Shown one piece after another: positions 8,475 to 18,175 of a stretch of DNA of 64,000 nt. The stretch spans positions 3,164,668 through 3,228,667 of the forward strand of contig NZ_MQWC01000004.1 of NCBI RefSeq assembly GCF_002954405.1, read 5' to 3'. The notes beneath the pieces are model-generated. The model was given only the letters and a program-made list of their open reading frames with translations, did not search any database and was not told the DNA's origin. The first letter of the stretch is position 1. The number at the start of each line of letters is the position of its first letter. The translations under genes were made by a program, and so were the position numbers. Source of the stretch: Salinibacter sp. 10B (lineage in GTDB: Bacteria; Bacteroidota; Rhodothermia; Rhodothermales; Salinibacteraceae).

Positions 8475-10985
8475 ATGGACACCGAGTCCTCTTCTGCTTC
8501 CTGGAGCGTCCACAAATTTGGAGGGACGAGTCTCGCCACCCCCGATCGCATTCGGCACGTGGCGTCTCTGTTGTCCGAGCACGGACAGCGAGCGGTCCAG
8601 CAGTCGTCGGCTGGTTCCAACTCGTCGGTTGGGCCTCCCCCCACGGCCGTCGTCGTGTCCGCAATGGGAGGCGTGACGGATCAACTGCTCAACCTGATGG
8701 AGTCCGCGCCGGCGGGAGACGACCGGCTCCACAACCAGCTGCAGGCGCTCCGCAGTGAGCAGCGGGACGTGATTACCGAGCTCCTGCCAAGTGAGGCGGC
8801 ATCGTCTCTTCTCGCTGCCCTCGACGAGGACGTGGACGACATAAGCGATGTACTTCGGGCCACCCGGCACATGCGATCAGCGCCAGACACCGCGCGCGAT
8901 CTGGTGGCGGGCTACGGCGAGCTCTGGTCGGCTCGCGTGCTGGCCGGTGTGCTACAGGCCAACGGCGTATCGGCCGTCTCGTGCGATGCGCGCGACGTGC
9001 TCGTCGTAGAGCACGGCCGGCTGGGACCGGAGGTCGACTGGGACACGACCCGCGAGCGTTTTGTCGACTGGCAGGCAGAACAGGACGCGGAGGTGCTTGT
9101 CCTGACCGGGTTCATTGCCTCGACGCCTGAGGGGGTGCCCACGACACTGGGACGCAACGGTTCTGACTACTCGGCCGCCATCTTTGCTGCCCTCCTGGGT
9201 GCGAAGTCACTCACGATCTGGACGGATACGGATGGGGTCATGAGTGCCGATCCGCGCTACGTGCCCGATGCTCAGACCCTCGACACCCTCACCTACGAAG
9301 AGGCCATGGAGCTGGCCTACTTCGGTGCCCGCGTCATTCATCCTCGCACCATGGCCCCCGCCATCGAGCACGAGATCCCGATCACCATCCGCAATACCTT
9401 CGAGCCGGATACGCCCGGCACGCGAATCCATCTGGAGGGCAGTGGCGATTCGGTCGTCAAGGGATTTTCTACGATCGATGACGTAGCCCTGCTGAATTTG
9501 GAGGGCACCGGCATGATTGGCGTTCCCGGCATTGCGCGGCGGCTGTTCGATGCCTTGGAAGACGAAAATGTGCCTGTGATCCTCATTTCGCAGGGCAGCT
9601 CGGAGCACTCCATCTGCTTTGCGGTGCCGCAGGAGCAGGTGGAGACTGCGCGCGAGGCGACCCAACAGGCCTTCTACGCCGAGATGGATCGAGGGGAGAT
9701 TAAACAGGTGGAAGTGACCCCGAACTGTAGCATTCTGGCTGTGATTGGGGATCGCATGTCGGGCACGCCGGGGGTGGCCGCCACGTTTTTCGGCGCGCTG
9801 GGCGATGCGGGCGTCAACGTACGGGCCATTGCGCAAGGCTCGTCGGAGCGAAATATTTCAGCAGTCGTGGATGGGGCCGACGCCCAACGGGCACTCCGAG
9901 CCGTCCACGCGGGGTTTTATCTCTCCAAGCGCACCTTGTCGATTGGAATCATTGGGGCGGGGAACGTGGGGGCAGCCCTGCTCGACCAGATCGGCGACCA
10001 GGTCGAACGGCTCCGTGAGGAACAGGACATCGACCTTCGGGTGCGGGGCGTGACGACGACGGACACGATGCTTCGGGCAGAGCAGAGCGTTGATCTCGAT
10101 GCGTGGCGCGACGCGTTGGCGGCAGGCGAAGAGGCGGATCTGGAGGCGTTCGTCGATCACGTGCAGACCGATTACCATCCCCACACCGTTCTCGTAGACT
10201 GCACGGCGAGCGATTACGTAGCTCAACATTACGAACGATGGTTGCGCCAGGGCATCCACGTGGTGACGCCGAATAAGCGTGCCAATACGGCCTCATGGGA
10301 GACATATCAGTCCCTTCAGGCGGCCAGCCGCGGCACCCGCCCGCACTACCTCTACGAAACGACAGTGGGGGCAGGCCTGCCCATCATCCAAACCCTCGAA
10401 AATCTTACGGAGACGGGAGACCGTGTGCACCACATTGAGGGGATTCTTTCCGGTACGCTCTCGTATCTCTTCAACGCCTTTGACGGCAACCGGCCGTTCT
10501 CTGAGATTCTAACCCAGGCAAAGGCGGCGGGCTTCACTGAGCCCGATCCGCGTGATGATCTCTCCGGTATGGACGTGGCGCGCAAAGTCGTCATCCTGGC
10601 CCGTGAGATGGGACTCTCACTAGAGCTTGACGATGTGACAGTTGAGGGGCTCGTGCCGGATGCTCTCAAAGAAGGGAGCGTCGAGGAATTCTTGGAACGG
10701 CTGCCGGAGCACGACGAAACGATGACGGACATTCTGCGCACGGCGCAGGCAGAAGGCAAGGTGCTTCGATTCGTGGGAAGCGTGAAGCGGGATGGCACGG
10801 CGTCGGTCCGGCTGCGGCGGTATCCGGAAGATCATGCCTTCGCCCGCATCAGTCATACGGATAACATTGTGCGCTTTCAGACGGACCGGTATCAGCAGAA
10901 CCCACTCATCGTGCAGGGGCCGGGGGCCGGACCGGAGGTGACGGCGGCAGGGGTTTTTGCCGACCTGCTCCGCTTAATGACGTAG
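8475..10985 (+). CDS. thrA: Bifunctional aspartokinase / homoserine dehydrogenase
   Basis: The product catalyses the first and third steps from aspartate to threonine. The kinase domain starts with KFGGTS about residue 11 and includes GRNGSDYSAAIFA and the WTDTDGVMSADPR segment. Two ACT regulatory domains follow at about residues 330-470. The homoserine dehydrogenase half begins with the Rossmann motif IGIIGAGNVG near residue 490 and holds VVTPNKRAN and the GILSGTLSYL segment. The length of 836 residues fits the fused family. A GTG at 8439 would add 12 residues. thrB follows after 144 bp; thrC is not in the window. Confidence 0.95.
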   Translation: MDTESSSASWSVHKFGGTSLATPDRIRHVASLLSEHGQRAVQQSSAGSNSSVGPPPTAVVVSAMGGVTDQLLNLMESAPAGDDRLHNQLQALRSEQRDVITELLPSEAASSLLAALDEDVDDISDVLRATRHMRSAPDTARDLVAGYGELWSARVLAGVLQANGVSAVSCDARDVLVVEHGRLGPEVDWDTTRERFVDWQAEQDAEVLVLTGFIASTPEGVPTTLGRNGSDYSAAIFAALLGAKSLTIWTDTDGVMSADPRYVPDAQTLDTLTYEEAMELAYFGARVIHPRTMAPAIEHEIPITIRNTFEPDTPGTRIHLEGSGDSVVKGFSTIDDVALLNLEGTGMIGVPGIARRLFDALEDENVPVILISQGSSEHSICFAVPQEQVETAREATQQAFYAEMDRGEIKQVEVTPNCSILAVIGDRMSGTPGVAATFFGALGDAGVNVRAIAQGSSERNISAVVDGADAQRALRAVHAGFYLSKRTLSIGIIGAGNVGAALLDQIGDQVERLREEQDIDLRVRGVTTTDTMLRAEQSVDLDAWRDALAAGEEADLEAFVDHVQTDYHPHTVLVDCTASDYVAQHYERWLRQGIHVVTPNKRANTASWETYQSLQAASRGTRPHYLYETTVGAGLPIIQTLENLTETGDRVHHIEGILSGTLSYLFNAFDGNRPFSEILTQAKAAGFTEPDPRDDLSGMDVARKVVILAREMGLSLELDDVTVEGLVPDALKEGSVEEFLERLPEHDETMTDILRTAQAEGKVLRFVGSVKRDGTASVRLRRYPEDHAFARISHTDNIVRFQTDRYQQNPLIVQGPGAGPEVTAAGVFADLLRLMT

Positions 10986-11032
10986 ACTGCACTCGGGGTA
11001 CCGCGTGTGGGCGGAAGGGGCACTGGAAATTG

Positions 11033-11056
11033 CGTCTTCCGTACTGTGTGAAGACG
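11033..11056 (+). repeat. Stem-loop between thrA and thrB
   Basis: CGTCTTC and GAAGACG form a 7-bp perfect stem with a 10-nt loop. It is followed by an A/T-richer stretch with two copies of ATACGCAA-like words (11071-11093). No T-tract follows, so it is more likely a processing or stability hairpin than a terminator. Confidence 0.5.
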
Positions 11057-11129
11057 GAAAGGGAAGGCACGATACGCAATGCGAAATACGCAATTCATGG
11101 GAAATGGGTTGACCGAATAGCCAGACGAC

Positions 11130-12086
11130 ATGGACACAGAAGTAACCGTATTTGCCCCGGCATCCATGGGCAACGTGGCCGTGGGGTACGACGTGCTGGG
11201 CAGTGCTCTGAACTGCATCGGCGACCGGGTGACGGTACGCCGGCTTGATGAGCCCGTCGTGCGGGTGGGCGGCATCACGGGGTGCGTGACGGACCTGCCG
11301 ACGACGCCGGCCGACAACACGGCGACGGTGGCCCTGCTCGACCTGATGGAGACGCGGGACCTCGACTTTGGCTTTGAGGTGTCTCTGGAAAAAGGAATTC
11401 CGCTGGGGTCGGGGTTGGGCGGCTCGGCCGCATCGGCCGTCGGAGCCGTGGTTGCGGCTGCGGAGTTGCTGCCCATGTCGCTGTCGAACGACGAGCTTTT
11501 GCCCCACGCGTTGGCCGGGGAGGCGGTGGCGAGCGGGGCCATCCACCCCGACAACGTGGCGCCGTGCCTTTACGGCGGCCTCGTGCTGACGCGGGAGGTC
11601 GACCCGCCCGACGTGATTTCCATCCCAGTGCCGGATCGCATTCGGTGCGTGCTCGTCCGACCTGATCGCATGATTGAGACGCGGGATGCCCGTGCCTGTC
11701 TGCCGGAGTCGTTGCCGCTTACAGACTCGGTCAAACAAACGGCACACCTCGGGGCCTTCGTGGCTGGCTGCTACCGGAACGATTTAGAACTCATTGGACG
11801 GGCGCTGCGCGACCTCATTGTGGAGCCGCATCGGGCCTCCCTCGTGCCCGGCTTTGCCGACGTGCAGTCCGCCGCCATGGAGCACGGAGCGCTTGGTTGC
11901 TCCCTCTCGGGGGCCGGCCCCACCGTTTTTGCGTGGTGCGACGGCCCGGTGGAAGCTGAACGGATCGAAGAGGCGATGTCGACGGCCTTTGCAGCCCACG
12001 ACGTGCCGACGGAGGCGTGGATTTCGACTATTCCGACCGCGGGCGCTCGGGCTGTGGAGCCGAGCCCTACCGACGCAGCCATGTGA
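11130..12086 (+). CDS. thrB: Homoserine kinase
   Basis: This GHMP-family kinase phosphorylates homoserine for threonine synthesis. The 318-residue product starts VTVFAPASMGNVAVGYDVLG, has the ATP-binding motif IPLGSGLGGSAAS at about residues 90-102, and the C-terminal GALGCSLSGAGPTVFA motif 3. It lies directly downstream of thrA and is probably co-expressed with it. Confidence 0.95.
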   Translation: MDTEVTVFAPASMGNVAVGYDVLGSALNCIGDRVTVRRLDEPVVRVGGITGCVTDLPTTPADNTATVALLDLMETRDLDFGFEVSLEKGIPLGSGLGGSAASAVGAVVAAAELLPMSLSNDELLPHALAGEAVASGAIHPDNVAPCLYGGLVLTREVDPPDVISIPVPDRIRCVLVRPDRMIETRDARACLPESLPLTDSVKQTAHLGAFVAGCYRNDLELIGRALRDLIVEPHRASLVPGFADVQSAAMEHGALGCSLSGAGPTVFAWCDGPVEAERIEEAMSTAFAAHDVPTEAWISTIPTAGARAVEPSPTDAAM

Positions 12087-12237
12087 TCGGTCAGTGCCGG
12101 AATTTCCTCGGGGTATCGGCTGTTCGCCTCCTGTCTGAATCGGCGCGGACTCTTCCAGTGGTCACTTCTCTCTCGTCGGGTGTATCCAGAGAAAAGCGTA
12201 CGCTGTTTTTCGCGTTTCGAAGAGACGAGAGGTCGCT

Positions 12238-13056
12238 ATGCTTCGATCGGCCCGACTGGCCGTGCCGTTTTGGGGAGTTGTCTTTTTCTTGGGGACGTGT
12301 GGGAGTGGGTGTGACATGTTCGGCGATGGGGGGGCGTCCATTGAGCACAACCTTCGCTTTCAAGTCGTGGAGGACTGGGAGAATTCCGGGAAGCCGGTGG
12401 ATCCTGCGCTCTTTCTCAAAATGGAGACGGCGGACACCCTTCGGTGTATAAACTTCCGCATTCAGCACACCTTTGAGCGAAGAGGGGCACAGCTCGTTGT
12501 CCGCGTGCTGGACGTCGAACTTCCCATCTCGATATGCCTGACGGCACTTGGACCCGCAAAGGCGCGTCGTCGGTTGTCGATTGAGCCTGGAACCTACACG
12601 CTCACTCTCGTCAATGGCTCGGTACAAGACACGTACGAAGTGTCTGTCACGGAGCGCCGCGTCGAAATTGAGCCCAGCGAGGGGGAATGGAGAGCACCTT
12701 CCGACACGTTGCTCTGGCGGTATCCCCGACGCTCGTTCGGGTACTACTGTGGCACGACCGACGACACGAAAGAGATTTGCGATCAATTCAGGTCTCGTCT
12801 TCAAGACCTTCCGTTAACCTCTATCGACATCCCGGACAGGGGACATTGGCCGTACCAGCGTCGGGTCGAGGGACATCCCTACAACGCGCCCGTTCGATTT
12901 TATCGGTATCCGAATTCGGAGACGTGGAGTCTCGTAAAGGACCGATTTCGCACCGTTGTCCGCCAGCACGTTCAAGGCATGGAGGGCGTGGGACTACGGA
13001 TTGTCAATTGGCGCGCGGATAGTGTGCGTTCGGGGATCGCCGACGACGAAGAATAG
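12238..13056 (+). CDS. Hypothetical exported protein, possible lipoprotein
   Basis: No family is recognised. The 272-residue product starts with a hydrophobic leader (LAVPFWGVVFFLGTCGSGC) that ends in two cysteines; the fit to a lipobox is only fair, so the mode of export is uncertain. The remainder is soluble-looking, with a possible carbohydrate-binding or beta-sandwich pattern in the middle (RRLSIEPGTYTLTLVNGSVQ) and four further cysteines. It is on the same strand as thrB, 151 bp away, with no clear functional link. Confidence 0.6.
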   Translation: MLRSARLAVPFWGVVFFLGTCGSGCDMFGDGGASIEHNLRFQVVEDWENSGKPVDPALFLKMETADTLRCINFRIQHTFERRGAQLVVRVLDVELPISICLTALGPAKARRRLSIEPGTYTLTLVNGSVQDTYEVSVTERRVEIEPSEGEWRAPSDTLLWRYPRRSFGYYCGTTDDTKEICDQFRSRLQDLPLTSIDIPDRGHWPYQRRVEGHPYNAPVRFYRYPNSETWSLVKDRFRTVVRQHVQGMEGVGLRIVNWRADSVRSGIADDEE

Positions 13057-13260
13057 GTCGTTGAAGGGGCGTCCCCTTCAGAGCTTCGTCTCCATTTTGG
13101 AAGATAGTGAATGCGTAAGAGTGGGACGCGTGAGTACGTGAAACGTGGACACAGGATGTTGTACTCAGCCTCAGTAGGATCTCACGCAATACAATTCGCG
13201 CAATACGGAGGACGAAACACGGAGCCAGCCCAGGGCAAGGAGCAGAAAGAGGGGCGGGCG

Positions 13261-13479
13261 TCATTTTCCATCAATCGACAACTCACTCACCCGCTGCTCG
13301 GCTTTGTCCAGCCGCGAGAGACAATCGTTGGCCAGGGCCACGCCCTCTTCATAGGTATCAAGGGCCTTTTCTAGGGAGGGGGGATCGTCTTCGAGCTGCT
13401 CGACGATGTCCTCGAGTCGATTGAGAGTTTCCTCGAAGGAGCGATCGGTGGGGGAAGAGGAGGAGTCAGTCTCAGTCAT
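13261..13479 (-). CDS. xseB: Exodeoxyribonuclease VII small subunit
   Basis: This 72-residue protein matches XseB, the small helical subunit that joins XseA to degrade single-stranded DNA. It has SFEETLNRLEDIVEQLED, then SLEKALDTYEEGVALANDC and the C-terminal LDKAEQRVSEL segment. The ATG at 13479 gives the usual length; an upstream start at 13512 adds 11 residues. xseA, often the next gene, is not adjacent here. Confidence 0.93.
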   Translation of the reverse strand: MTETDSSSSPTDRSFEETLNRLEDIVEQLEDDPPSLEKALDTYEEGVALANDCLSRLDKAEQRVSELSIDGK

Positions 13480-13806
13480 TGGACAGTTCGGGTGGTTCGG
13501 ATGAAGGGACAATGCGAAGTAGGACAGCGTGGGCGGATTGTCAAGAGCAGGCAGGTGGGCATATGAACGTCACGCCGCTGGCGTATTCACGACTTCTCCA
13601 AAGTGCTTGGTCAGATGAATTCGTGAGGGGATACACTTACCCGGTGAGACCGTGCCCGTCAGGAGACTGAGGAGTGCGGCAAACCCGTATCCTCAAAACA
13701 GATCTGCATGGTCGGTTTGCTCCTTGAGGGCCTCTGCAGAGACGCCGCTTCAGTTCTGTGACGCTCCGGAGAGGGACGAATCGGGGATGCAGGAGACATC
13801 GTTCCC
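13480..13806. other. Divergent intergenic region without a recognisable gene
   Basis: It separates xseB (minus) from a secreted protein gene (plus). A CCTCAA/TTGAGG inverted pair occurs near 13693-13730. No conserved ORF, promoter or RNA could be assigned. Confidence 0.4.
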
Positions 13807-14403
13807 ATGAAGAAGATCGTTTTATGTATACTCGCAGTTGTCTTGATTTTATCCGGAGGGACAGTGGTTCAAGCTCAAAGCCCGTCCGATGAGGAAGCAA
13901 AGATTCGGAGTGCCATGAGTGCGGCCGTGCCCTCCATTGCCGAGAAGGCCACGATAAAGGACTGGCCGTCGGAGCCCGGGGGAAAGATGGTTACCTTGCG
14001 CGAAGGCTCAGAGGACTGGACGTGTCTGCCGGACATGCCGGATACACCGGGAAATGATCCTATGTGTCTCGACGCTCCCTGGATGACGTGGGCCGACGCT
14101 TGGATGAATAAGACGGAGCCTCAAATTACGAAGATGGGATTTGGCTACATGCTCCAAGGGGGGACTCCGGAGAGCAACACGGATCCGTACGCCGAAGGCC
14201 CAACGTCGGATAACGAGTGGATGGACACAGGCGTCCCTCACCTGATGATTCTGGCACCGGAAGCGTCCATGCTGGAGGGATTGCCGACGAACCCGAAGAA
14301 CGGGGGGCCATGGGTGATGTGGCGGAATACGCCATACGTCCACATTATGGCTCCCATGCCCCGCTACGATTTTGAAGGGAGTGGGAAGATCACGGAGAAG
14401 TGA
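13807..14403 (+). CDS. Hypothetical secreted protein
   Basis: No confident family is recognised. The 198-residue product has a clear Sec signal peptide (KKIVLCILAVVLILSGGTVV, cleavage after AQA near residue 24). The mature protein is soluble and rich in Trp, Met and Pro, with repeated WM, PWMTW and PWVMW elements and the segment PHLMILAPEASMLEGLP. The two cysteines in TCLPDMP and PMCLDAP may form a disulfide. Function unknown. Confidence 0.7.
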   Translation: MKKIVLCILAVVLILSGGTVVQAQSPSDEEAKIRSAMSAAVPSIAEKATIKDWPSEPGGKMVTLREGSEDWTCLPDMPDTPGNDPMCLDAPWMTWADAWMNKTEPQITKMGFGYMLQGGTPESNTDPYAEGPTSDNEWMDTGVPHLMILAPEASMLEGLPTNPKNGGPWVMWRNTPYVHIMAPMPRYDFEGSGKITEK

Positions 14404-14574
14404 CGGGGAGGGCAGAAGACACGAGCGTTTGAGATCAAGAGAGCCTCGTTCAGGCGTCCTGTCCAAATGGTCTAAATTTCGGACTGAACCTAGTGTGACG
14501 GTGGAGGGTGTCAGGGCCGGTTCCTATTCTGCATATCGGTCATACACCCTCTACCATCATACTCTCTCTCCTCC

Positions 14575-15348
14575 ATGGACCTCGGACTTCAGGATCGCGT
14601 CGCTATTGTCACCGGTGCCAGCCAAGGCATCGGCAAGTACATTGCTGAAGCGCTCGCCCGCGAGGGCTGCGACATTGCCATCTGTGCCCGTACCGAGTCC
14701 GATTTGGCGGACGCGGCGCAGGACATCGAAGACGAGGGCGCGGAGGTGCTGGCCCTGCCGATGGACGTGACCGACGCCGGGGAGCCGGAGCGGCTGGTGG
14801 AGGAGACCGCTGAGAAGTTTGGGCGCATCGACACCTACGTGGGCAACGTGGGCGGCAACCGGCGCGGGGACTTCGAGGACCTCTCAGACGAAGACTGGGA
14901 GGATCTGATCAATCTCAATCTGATGTCGCACGTTCGCGTGAGCCGGGCGTCCATTCCGCACATGCGCGAGGTGGAGGGCGCGTCCATTTGCTACATCTCC
15001 TCCATCTTTGGCCGCGAGCTGGGCGGCGCCGGCCTCTCGCTCTACAACACGACCAAGTCCGCTCTCATCAGCGTGAGCAAAGTCATGGCCCAGGAGCTGG
15101 CGCCGGAGATCCGCGTGAACAGTGTGGCACCGGGCTCGATTCGGTTTCCGGGCGGCAGCTGGGATCGGCGGGTGAAAGAGAATCCGGACGAGATGGAGCA
15201 GTTCGTCCAGGAGAACATCGCCATTGAGCGCTTCGGACGGGCGACGGAGGTGGCCGATGCGGTGACGTTCCTCTGCTCCGAACGGGCGAGCTTGATCACC
15301 GGGGCCTGCATCAACGTGGACGGAGGCCAGTCACACTCACTGATCTAG
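14575..15348 (+). CDS. SDR-family NAD(P)-dependent oxidoreductase
   Basis: A 257-residue classical short-chain dehydrogenase: cofactor loop TGASQGIG (residues 13-20), the NVG element where NNAG is usual, and catalytic Ser in YISSIFG with Tyr157 and Lys161 in YNTTK. It ends with the usual SERASLITGACINVDGGQ. It resembles FabG-type 3-oxoacyl reductases and sugar dehydrogenases, and the substrate cannot be named. No SDR partner genes are adjacent. Confidence 0.88.
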   Translation: MDLGLQDRVAIVTGASQGIGKYIAEALAREGCDIAICARTESDLADAAQDIEDEGAEVLALPMDVTDAGEPERLVEETAEKFGRIDTYVGNVGGNRRGDFEDLSDEDWEDLINLNLMSHVRVSRASIPHMREVEGASICYISSIFGRELGGAGLSLYNTTKSALISVSKVMAQELAPEIRVNSVAPGSIRFPGGSWDRRVKENPDEMEQFVQENIAIERFGRATEVADAVTFLCSERASLITGACINVDGGQSHSLI

Positions 15349-15409
15349 GGGAACGCAGGGGCGGGGGGACGAGAAGCACTTCGTGGCGTCTCGATCCTCT
15401 CGGCCTTCC

Positions 15410-16486
15410 TTACTCAAACCGTGTGAGCCGGACCCGGAGTCGGCGGGTCTGCGGGTCGGACTTGCGCCACTGCACGAGGATGGGACTCTGGTAGCGGCCC
15501 TGCACGATGGTTCCCTCGCCGTTCGACTCGTCTTCAGTTACCAGCAGGCTTACCGACCGCTTCATGCGAAGGAACCGCTCGGCGGGCACGGCCAAGCATT
15601 TGTCGATCACGCGCTCCACGAGCGACTCGCTCAAACCCAGGGTATCCACGACCTTGTTCACGAGACGTACGAGGTCGTACTTCGCGTAGTTTTTGGCCTT
15701 GTTGGGAATGGCGCCGGGATTGGAGAGCATGTTGCGCCCCTTTTGCGCCATAAACCGCAGCGGGTCGCGGAGCACGTCGACCAAGTCGTGCTTCATGAGC
15801 AGGGTTTCGTACTCGTTCACCGTGAGGCCAGCGTGTTTTTCGTCTGGCGGCAAGTCGATTGTGATTCGGCCCGTTTTGATGCCGCGCTCGGCCAACATCT
15901 CGTGGAGTTGGTCGAAAATGCCAAGGCGAGGATCGCGCAAACTCACCGAATCAATGCGGTGGTTCGACACCGGGACCGTGATTTCCGTCTCCTCAACGGT
16001 CCGCTCGTCGTCGTATCCAATGACAGTGGTGCGGCGCTCGCGCCGGTTCTGGTTGTCTTTGTTTACGCCGTCGAGGTCAACGAAGAAGACCGGCCGTGAC
16101 GGGTCGCTGGGATACGTTACGCAATTTTCGAGTCCGGAGCCAATAAAGGTGAGGTGTGAGTCGGCATTACGGGGTTCGGTCTGGCGCTGCTCCGGGCTTA
16201 GCTCTTTCCGAAGGTGAAGCTGGTCGTGCTGGTAATCAGCCCCGAAGGGAAAGAGCTCCCGAAAGGGGGCAATAAACTCCTGTACTTGATCGGGGTGACG
16301 GTCGAGCCGCTTGCAGATCGTTTCTTCGAGGTACCCGGCCGTCGTGTGGTAGGAGCAATACAACGCTTTGCGGTGGGCCTCCAGAAACCCTTCCGTTTCG
16401 TCCTTCACGTGCTGGTTCACGTCGATCACATCGAGACGACGCTCGGGCTGGAAGTGAATTGTAAGTTGGCTCGGATCCGAAGCCAT
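15410..16486 (-). CDS. YjbQ (UPF0047) domain fused to an unrecognised C-terminal domain
   Basis: The N-terminal half (about residues 10-155) matches the YjbQ/UPF0047 fold: YCSYHTTAGYLEE, the YQHDQLHLRKELS His segment, HLTFIGSGLENCVTYP, and VFFVDLDG as the last strand. YjbQ proteins alone are about 135 residues. Here roughly 200 more residues follow, holding LTVNEYETLLMKHDLVDVL, RNMLSNPGAIPNKAKNY and VPAERFLRMKRSVSLLV, which I do not recognise. The ATG at 16486 was chosen over 16540 because the YjbQ strand begins soon after it. Thiamine-phosphate-synthase-like side activity has been described for YjbQ; the role here is unknown. Confidence 0.75.
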   Translation of the reverse strand: MASDPSQLTIHFQPERRLDVIDVNQHVKDETEGFLEAHRKALYCSYHTTAGYLEETICKRLDRHPDQVQEFIAPFRELFPFGADYQHDQLHLRKELSPEQRQTEPRNADSHLTFIGSGLENCVTYPSDPSRPVFFVDLDGVNKDNQNRRERRTTVIGYDDERTVEETEITVPVSNHRIDSVSLRDPRLGIFDQLHEMLAERGIKTGRITIDLPPDEKHAGLTVNEYETLLMKHDLVDVLRDPLRFMAQKGRNMLSNPGAIPNKAKNYAKYDLVRLVNKVVDTLGLSESLVERVIDKCLAVPAERFLRMKRSVSLLVTEDESNGEGTIVQGRYQSPILVQWRKSDPQTRRLRVRLTRFE

Positions 16487-16873
16487 GGGAAAAAGGCGAC
16501 TGTGACGGAAGGTCGGCCAATCACGAAAGCAGACCGACAAGGGGGCGACGCGGAATAAAAAGAGCGCCGAAGAAGGTACACAAGAAATCCCGTTGCGTAC
16601 CCAAATTGCAAATCCGTCGGATGTACAGGTGATGAATGGGTCAGTTCCAGTTTGAAAGCCCTTCCAAAGTGAATGAACTGCACCAAAAACGCGAGTATGG
16701 AATGTAATTTCTCCGTTTTAACAATCTGACGGAGACTTTGGAGGCCTCGCAGGATGGTCTGAAGGGGGCGACTACCATTGCCCTGCGCGTCTCATTTGAA
16801 GGAGGGGCCGTCCGCTTTGTAATTTCGTTCCTATCTTTCACCCGTCACGTTGCATCAACTGACCGAACGATTC
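16487..16873. other. Divergent intergenic region
   Basis: It lies between the YjbQ fusion (minus) and the 2-hydroxyacid dehydrogenase (plus) and probably holds both promoters. It is more A/T-rich than its surroundings. No gene or clear operator was seen. Confidence 0.4.
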
Positions 16874-17839
16874 ATGGCGCACGTCGTCGTTACCCGCCCG
16901 CTCGTGGAGGGGGGGCTTACCGAACTCCGAAAAGACCACACCGTCACTGTCTGTGATCCGCCAGAAGGGGCCGCTCGTTCGGAGGAGGAGTTGATTGCGC
17001 TGGCGGACGGGGCCGACGTCCTTCTTACGGTGCTGGCCGACCCCGTGACGGAGCGCGTCTTTGCGGCGTGCCCGGATCTGAAAATGGTCGCCCAATACGC
17101 TGTGGGGATTGACAACATCGACCTGGACGCCGCGCAGGCACACGACGTGGTGGTCACGCACACGCCAGGCGTGCTCACGGACGCGACGGCCGACATGGCG
17201 TGGGCGCTGTTGTTGGCCGCGGCCCGGCGCGTGCCGGCGGCCGACGACTACGTGCGGGAGGGACAGTTTGAACGCTGGGAGACGACGCTATTGCTGGGCA
17301 CAGAGTTGGCCGACAAGACGATGGGGATCGTGGGGCTTGGGCGTATTGGGGCAGCGGTTGCCCGGCGGGCTCTCGGCTTCGGGATGAACGTCGTGTACCA
17401 CAACCGGACCCGTGCGAATCCAACGGTCGAGCGGCAAACGAGTGCGCAATATGTCGAGTTGGAGGAGCTACTCAGCACAAGTGACGTGGTGTCGCTTCAT
17501 TGTCCCCTCAATGAGGACAGTCGGCACCTCATCGATGCAGCGGCGCTCGGGCGTATGAAGGACGAGGCGATTCTCGTGAACACCGCTCGGGGAGCTGTCG
17601 TGGACGAGGCGGCGCTCGTGGAGGCCCTGTCGGCGGGCTCGATTGCGGGGGCGGCGTTGGATGTCTTCGAGGATGAACCCGACGTCCATCCTGGGCTAAT
17701 GGAGCAGGATCGGGTCGTATTGGCCCCCCACTTGGGCAGTGCTACCACAGAGACCCGCACGGAGATGGTGCATATGTGCGTCGAATCGATCCGGGCTCGG
17801 CTGAGTGGGGCAGAAGAGATTCCTCATCGGGCAGTGTAG
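16874..17839 (+). CDS. D-isomer-specific 2-hydroxyacid dehydrogenase (glyoxylate/hydroxypyruvate reductase type)
   Basis: The 321-residue product has the family layout. The Rossmann motif GLGRIG lies near residue 154, the catalytic Arg (about R239) in NTARGA, the Glu in DVFEDEPDVHPGL, and the catalytic His (about H286) in LAPHLGSAT. Closest by pattern to glyoxylate/hydroxypyruvate reductases and D-glycerate dehydrogenases; 3-phosphoglycerate dehydrogenase is less likely because there is no ACT domain. The ATG at 16874 was preferred over a TTG at 16850. Confidence 0.88.
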   Translation: MAHVVVTRPLVEGGLTELRKDHTVTVCDPPEGAARSEEELIALADGADVLLTVLADPVTERVFAACPDLKMVAQYAVGIDNIDLDAAQAHDVVVTHTPGVLTDATADMAWALLLAAARRVPAADDYVREGQFERWETTLLLGTELADKTMGIVGLGRIGAAVARRALGFGMNVVYHNRTRANPTVERQTSAQYVELEELLSTSDVVSLHCPLNEDSRHLIDAAALGRMKDEAILVNTARGAVVDEAALVEALSAGSIAGAALDVFEDEPDVHPGLMEQDRVVLAPHLGSATTETRTEMVHMCVESIRARLSGAEEIPHRAV

Positions 17840-17843
17840 GGGG

Positions 17844-17896
17844 CACGCACAATCCCCATTTCTAACTCCATTCTGCTTGGGGATCTGTGATGCGTG
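17844..17896. repeat. Inverted repeat after the dehydrogenase gene
   Basis: CACGCA..ATCCCC pairs with GGGGAT..TGCGTG across a loop of about 20 nt. It begins a few bases after the stop codon, but no T-run follows, so it is at most a factor-dependent terminator or an RNA-stability hairpin. The rest of 17897-18175 has no recognisable gene. Confidence 0.5.
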
Positions 17897-18175
17897 GTCC
17901 AAACGAAACCAGGAGGCAGTCTCGTGCTCCTACTCTCGCGTGCAGGAAGCGCCAGTGATCGTTCTTGAGAATCGTACGGGGCACTGCAGAATCGGCAGCC
18001 AAACCACACGTGTGTTGCATCTGACCGGCGGGATGGACGGTCCCGTTTCCGATTTCGGACAGCCGAAAGGGGGGAGTACACCCGGAAGCGTCCTTCTGCG
18101 GAGCGGTCCGGTTTTTGTTGTCTGAAAGGCACCCTGTGTTTCTCTACTCTTTCTGGCGACTGATCTCTCGTATCC

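Noticed and set aside
15383-16099. A 238-codon plus-strand frame opposite the YjbQ fusion
   Set aside because: It has no family match and mirrors a well-supported minus-strand gene.
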